Made by a program: the position numbers and the translations under genes
Notes under the pieces: generated by a model
What the model saw: only the letters and a program-made list of their open reading frames with translations
What the model was told of the DNA's origin: nothing
The model's database searches: none
In this document: positions 6,479 through 7,901 of the stretch, piece by piece
How positions within the stretch are numbered: the first letter of the stretch is position 1
Layout: the number at the start of each line of letters is the position of its first letter
Source of the DNA: Candidatus Poribacteria bacterium
GTDB lineage: Bacteria > Poribacteria > WGA-4E > DTYX01
Length of the DNA: 7,901 nt
Assembly: GCA_012961655.1 (NCBI GenBank)
Contig: DTYX01001001.1
Location: 1-7,901, forward strand
Direction: 5' to 3'

Positions 6479-7143
6479 ATGATTCGAAACATGATATACC
6501 TTATCATACTCGCACTTGTTTTGTCTGGATGCTATAGTCCGCATCAAGTTCCCATAACTAACAACCTTTCAATGTATCTTTCCGTAGGGACACGAGTTTC
6601 TCACTTAGAGTTAGCTCCTCACAACACCAGGAAATTCAGGAAATACTGGGGTTTCCTATGCTGATCTGATTCAGGGATGAAATCAATCAAGCCTTTGTAT
6701 GCATCCCCCGCAGAATTCGGCGAGTCGGCAAGAAGCAACCGACGCCGCAAAAGAGACGGTTTACGGTCAAAGATGAATTTGAGGTTGAGTGGTTCACCAA
6801 TGACATGGACCGAGGGCCCCCGCAAGGTACTTGTCTTCCCGAACCCGAGCTCACAGGATACACCTTCCCGGATGCAACTGCGGAATACCGTTTTGAAGAT
6901 GTGGGAGACTGGTGTAAGGCAAACAAGGAGAATTACACTATCATCTGGGTAGGAGACCTCTGGGAACGCGCAACCTTCATCCTGTATTCGTCAGCAAACT
7001 TTTGCGAGAGCTTATGTATAGCGGTAAGCGATGATTACGGTACACAGAATGCAATCGGGGAACGAAGCGAACAGGAGATTTTTAATGTTCTTAGAAGAGA
7101 TAGAGATGACATTCATGGCGCCGTGTGTATCCGAAGAGAATAA
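6479..7143 (+). pseudogene. Lipoprotein gene broken by frameshifts
   Basis: The 5' part (6479-6664) encodes a clear lipoprotein signal: hydrophobic residues 5-15 and lipobox LSGC with Cys18. It then runs to an early stop after 61 codons. Protein-like sequence resumes in other frames. Removing one G from GGGG (6648-6651) gives YWVSYADLIQ; removing one G from GGG (6674-6676) gives DEINQAFVCIP and then an open frame to TAA 7141-7143. That last frame contains FTVKDEFEVEWFTND before its first ATG (6805), which has no Shine-Dalgarno, so the 3' part cannot start on its own. The restored product would be about 220 residues, with no recognised domain. The final 59 nt overlap the next gene and may not be original coding. 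Causes could be real decay or homopolymer sequencing errors. The ribosome site (AGG, 6470-6472) is weak. Confidence 0.55.
7073..7078 (+). promoter_or_regulatory. Shine-Dalgarno that fixes the Fe-S gene start
   Basis: AGGAGA lies 6 nt before the ATG at 7085. In-frame ATGs further upstream (7031, 7049) have no such site and would add residues (MITVHRMQSGNEANRR...) that do not look like coding sequence. Confidence 0.8.
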
Positions 7144-7618
7144 AATCAGGCTTATAGCCCAGATGTCAACGGATATCTCGGAAGTTATGCCATACCTCAA
7201 CGCCAAAATTCGGAATGCCACTTACAACAAGGATACCGATACGATTACATTTATGAAGGAAGTTCGGTTGATTACCCTGTATCCGAGAAAGATCTTTATG
7301 GCAAAAGCAATGAACGTCACCGATGCTTGGCAGACGCTGGATTGGCTAAAAGATACTATCAATGAAATTTACGAAAATAGAGACGACATCGAACCGGATT
7401 ATCAGCGGCGGGTGCGTATCACGGCATTGGAACTTTATGGTTGGCTGCCCAAAACTAATTGCAGGGAATGTGGAGAATTGACTTGTTTAGCTTTTGCTGT
7501 GAAATTGCTCTTGGGCGAACAAAAAATCGCCAACTGTAAACCGCTATTCAAACCTGAGAATGCGAAGATGAAAGAACTAATATTCAATGTAGTATCGGCC
7601 TTGGGTTATGAAGTGTAG
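7085..7618 (+). CDS. Stand-alone Fe-S cluster protein with CdhE/AcsC-type four-cysteine motif
   Basis: This is a 177-residue soluble protein. Residues 1-75 form a mixed alpha/beta region (start MFLEEIEMTF, a later ITFMKEVRLITLYP). Residues 80-110 are helical and charged. The C-terminal part holds Cys126, Cys129, Cys134 and Cys151 in the pattern C-x2-C-G-x3-C-x2-FA-x-K-x3-GE-x6-C. This matches the small 4Fe-4S domain found at the N-terminus of the corrinoid Fe-S subunit of acetyl-CoA synthase (CdhE/AcsC) and in related corrinoid-activation proteins, where it passes electrons to reduce the corrinoid. Here the domain lies at the C-terminus of a short protein, with no corrinoid-binding TIM barrel. 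A redox role, perhaps serving a corrinoid methyltransferase encoded beyond the right edge, is inferred. It ends in a typical LGYEV tail. A strong Shine-Dalgarno for another ORF overlaps its stop (AGGAGG, 7617-7622). Confidence 0.88.
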   Translation: MFLEEIEMTFMAPCVSEENKIRLIAQMSTDISEVMPYLNAKIRNATYNKDTDTITFMKEVRLITLYPRKIFMAKAMNVTDAWQTLDWLKDTINEIYENRDDIEPDYQRRVRITALELYGWLPKTNCRECGELTCLAFAVKLLLGEQKIANCKPLFKPENAKMKELIFNVVSALGYEV

Positions 7619-7629
7619 GAGGAAAAACT

Positions 7630-7692
7630 ATGGCAACTCTACTATCAATCTTATGCAGCCCAAAAGTAGGAGAACAAAATGTCTATTTCTAA
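7630..7692 (+). CDS. Possible 20-codon ORF with strong ribosome site
   Basis: AGGAGG (7617-7622), overlapping the Fe-S gene stop, is 7 nt before an ATG at 7630. The ATG opens 20 codons (MATLLSILCSPKVGEQNVYF) ending at 7690-7692, and overlaps the next start (7679) by 14 nt. The ribosome site is good, but the peptide has no recognised features. It could serve to couple translation into the next gene, or be the start of a gene later cut short. Confidence 0.25.
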   Translation: MATLLSILCSPKVGEQNVYF

Positions 7693-7876
7693 TATTGATA
7701 CAACCGTCGACAGGAAATGGAAGCCTAACGGCAGGGACTGCGAAATTAGGGCAGTATTAACAATGTTGAAGAAAGAACGTACTATCGTAAGAACTCTTGC
7801 TAAGCGCGCGGCGGAGATAGCTTCCTGTACGGTATTACCTAGATTATCACAAATCATAAGGTCAAGAGATTTATGA
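7679..7876 (+). CDS. Small basic helical protein, unknown function
   Basis: This 65-residue protein starts at an ATG with a strong Shine-Dalgarno (AGGAGA, 7668-7673, 5-nt spacing). Residues 18-49 form a predicted basic amphipathic helix (EIRAVLTMLKKERTIVRTLA, then KRAAEIAS). The tail is Ser/Arg/Ile-rich. I recognise no family with confidence. The LAKRAAEIA stretch recalls the N-terminal helix of some uroporphyrinogen-decarboxylase-like methyltransferases. It could therefore be a truncated copy of such a gene, which would fit an Fe-S protein next door, but this is speculative. Its stop overlaps the next start as ATGA (7873-7876), a sign of translational coupling. The reverse-strand open frame over the same bases looks like a shadow. 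Confidence 0.5.
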   Translation: MSISNIDTTVDRKWKPNGRDCEIRAVLTMLKKERTIVRTLAKRAAEIASCTVLPRLSQIIRSRDL

Positions 7877-7901
7877 GCAATCAAGATACGACAATCCAAG
7901 A
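7873..7901 (+). CDS. Start of a downstream gene, cut by the window edge
   Basis: The ATG at 7873 overlaps the TGA of the 65-aa gene as ATGA, and the frame stays open to the edge. The first nine residues are MSNQDTTIQ. They resemble the N-terminus of the preceding small protein (MSISNIDTTV), sharing SN-x-DTT plus a Val/Ile. A loose ribosome site (AAGAG, 7864-7868) lies 4 nt before it. Too little is present to name a product. Confidence 0.4.

Noticed and set aside
6677..6952. 91-aa plus-strand frame
   Set aside because: It is Arg/Ser-rich with no ribosome site. The overlapping frame (VKDEFEVEWF...) is more protein-like and is taken as the broken lipoprotein's 3' part.
7031..7084. Upstream start for the Fe-S protein
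   Set aside because: The ATGs at 7031 and 7049 lack a Shine-Dalgarno, and the added residues do not look like coding sequence. The ATG at 7085 has AGGAGA at ideal spacing.
7651..7899. 82-aa minus-strand frame at the right edge
   Set aside because: The plus strand has strong ribosome sites and an ATGA coupling over the same bases. I see no ribosome site or domain evidence for the minus frame.

Overview
The window looks like part of a chromosome from an uncultivated bacterium of moderate GC. The first gene ends in a FlgD-like/type-IX-like Ig module after several Ig-like domains. Such secreted proteins are common in the FCB group and in lineages such as Candidatus Poribacteria. Short tandem DNA repeats lying in frame inside that gene also fit a Poribacteria-like genome. 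This taxonomic guess rests on general pattern recognition and is weak. All supported genes read left to right on the plus strand. I see no rRNA, tRNA, CRISPR array, transposase or phage gene.

Layout. Positions 1-1850 hold the 3' part of a large multi-domain secreted protein that begins before the window. It carries a 14-bp and an 8-bp tandem repeat inside its reading frame. An AT-rich stretch follows with a very good sigma-70-type promoter (2035-2063), a small lipoprotein gene (2099-2527), a dyad-symmetric element, and an AbrB/VapB-type antitoxin gene (2669-2926) with no toxin gene after it. Only a 15-codon stub resembling the start of a PIN toxin remains.

Positions 3005-6448 hold two metabolic genes. 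One encodes an FGGY-family sugar kinase (501 aa) and the other an IlvD/EDD-family dehydratase (555 aa). The dehydratase keeps the Fe-S, Mg and catalytic serine motifs but departs from biosynthetic dihydroxy-acid dehydratase at several active-site positions. The pair could serve sugar or sugar-acid catabolism, but their substrates cannot be read from sequence. Between them lie a frameshifted remnant of a TPR protein gene (4512-4689) and a 13-bp-stem hairpin (4706-4737).

Positions 6479-7143 hold a probably broken lipoprotein gene whose frame can be restored at two G-runs. It is followed by a compact group with strong Shine-Dalgarno sites: a stand-alone four-cysteine Fe-S protein (7085-7618) of the type found in corrinoid/acetyl-CoA synthase proteins, a possible 20-codon ORF, a 65-aa protein of unknown function (7679-7876), and the first codons of another gene joined to it by an ATGA overlap at the right edge.

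Three gene remnants (toxin stub, TPR fragment, broken lipoprotein) within 8 kb suggest a region that gains and loses genes. I found no clear-cut new defence or mobile system. The most unusual items are the non-triplet repeats inside the surface-protein gene, the divergent dehydratase next to a sugar kinase, and the Fe-S protein operon running off the right edge.
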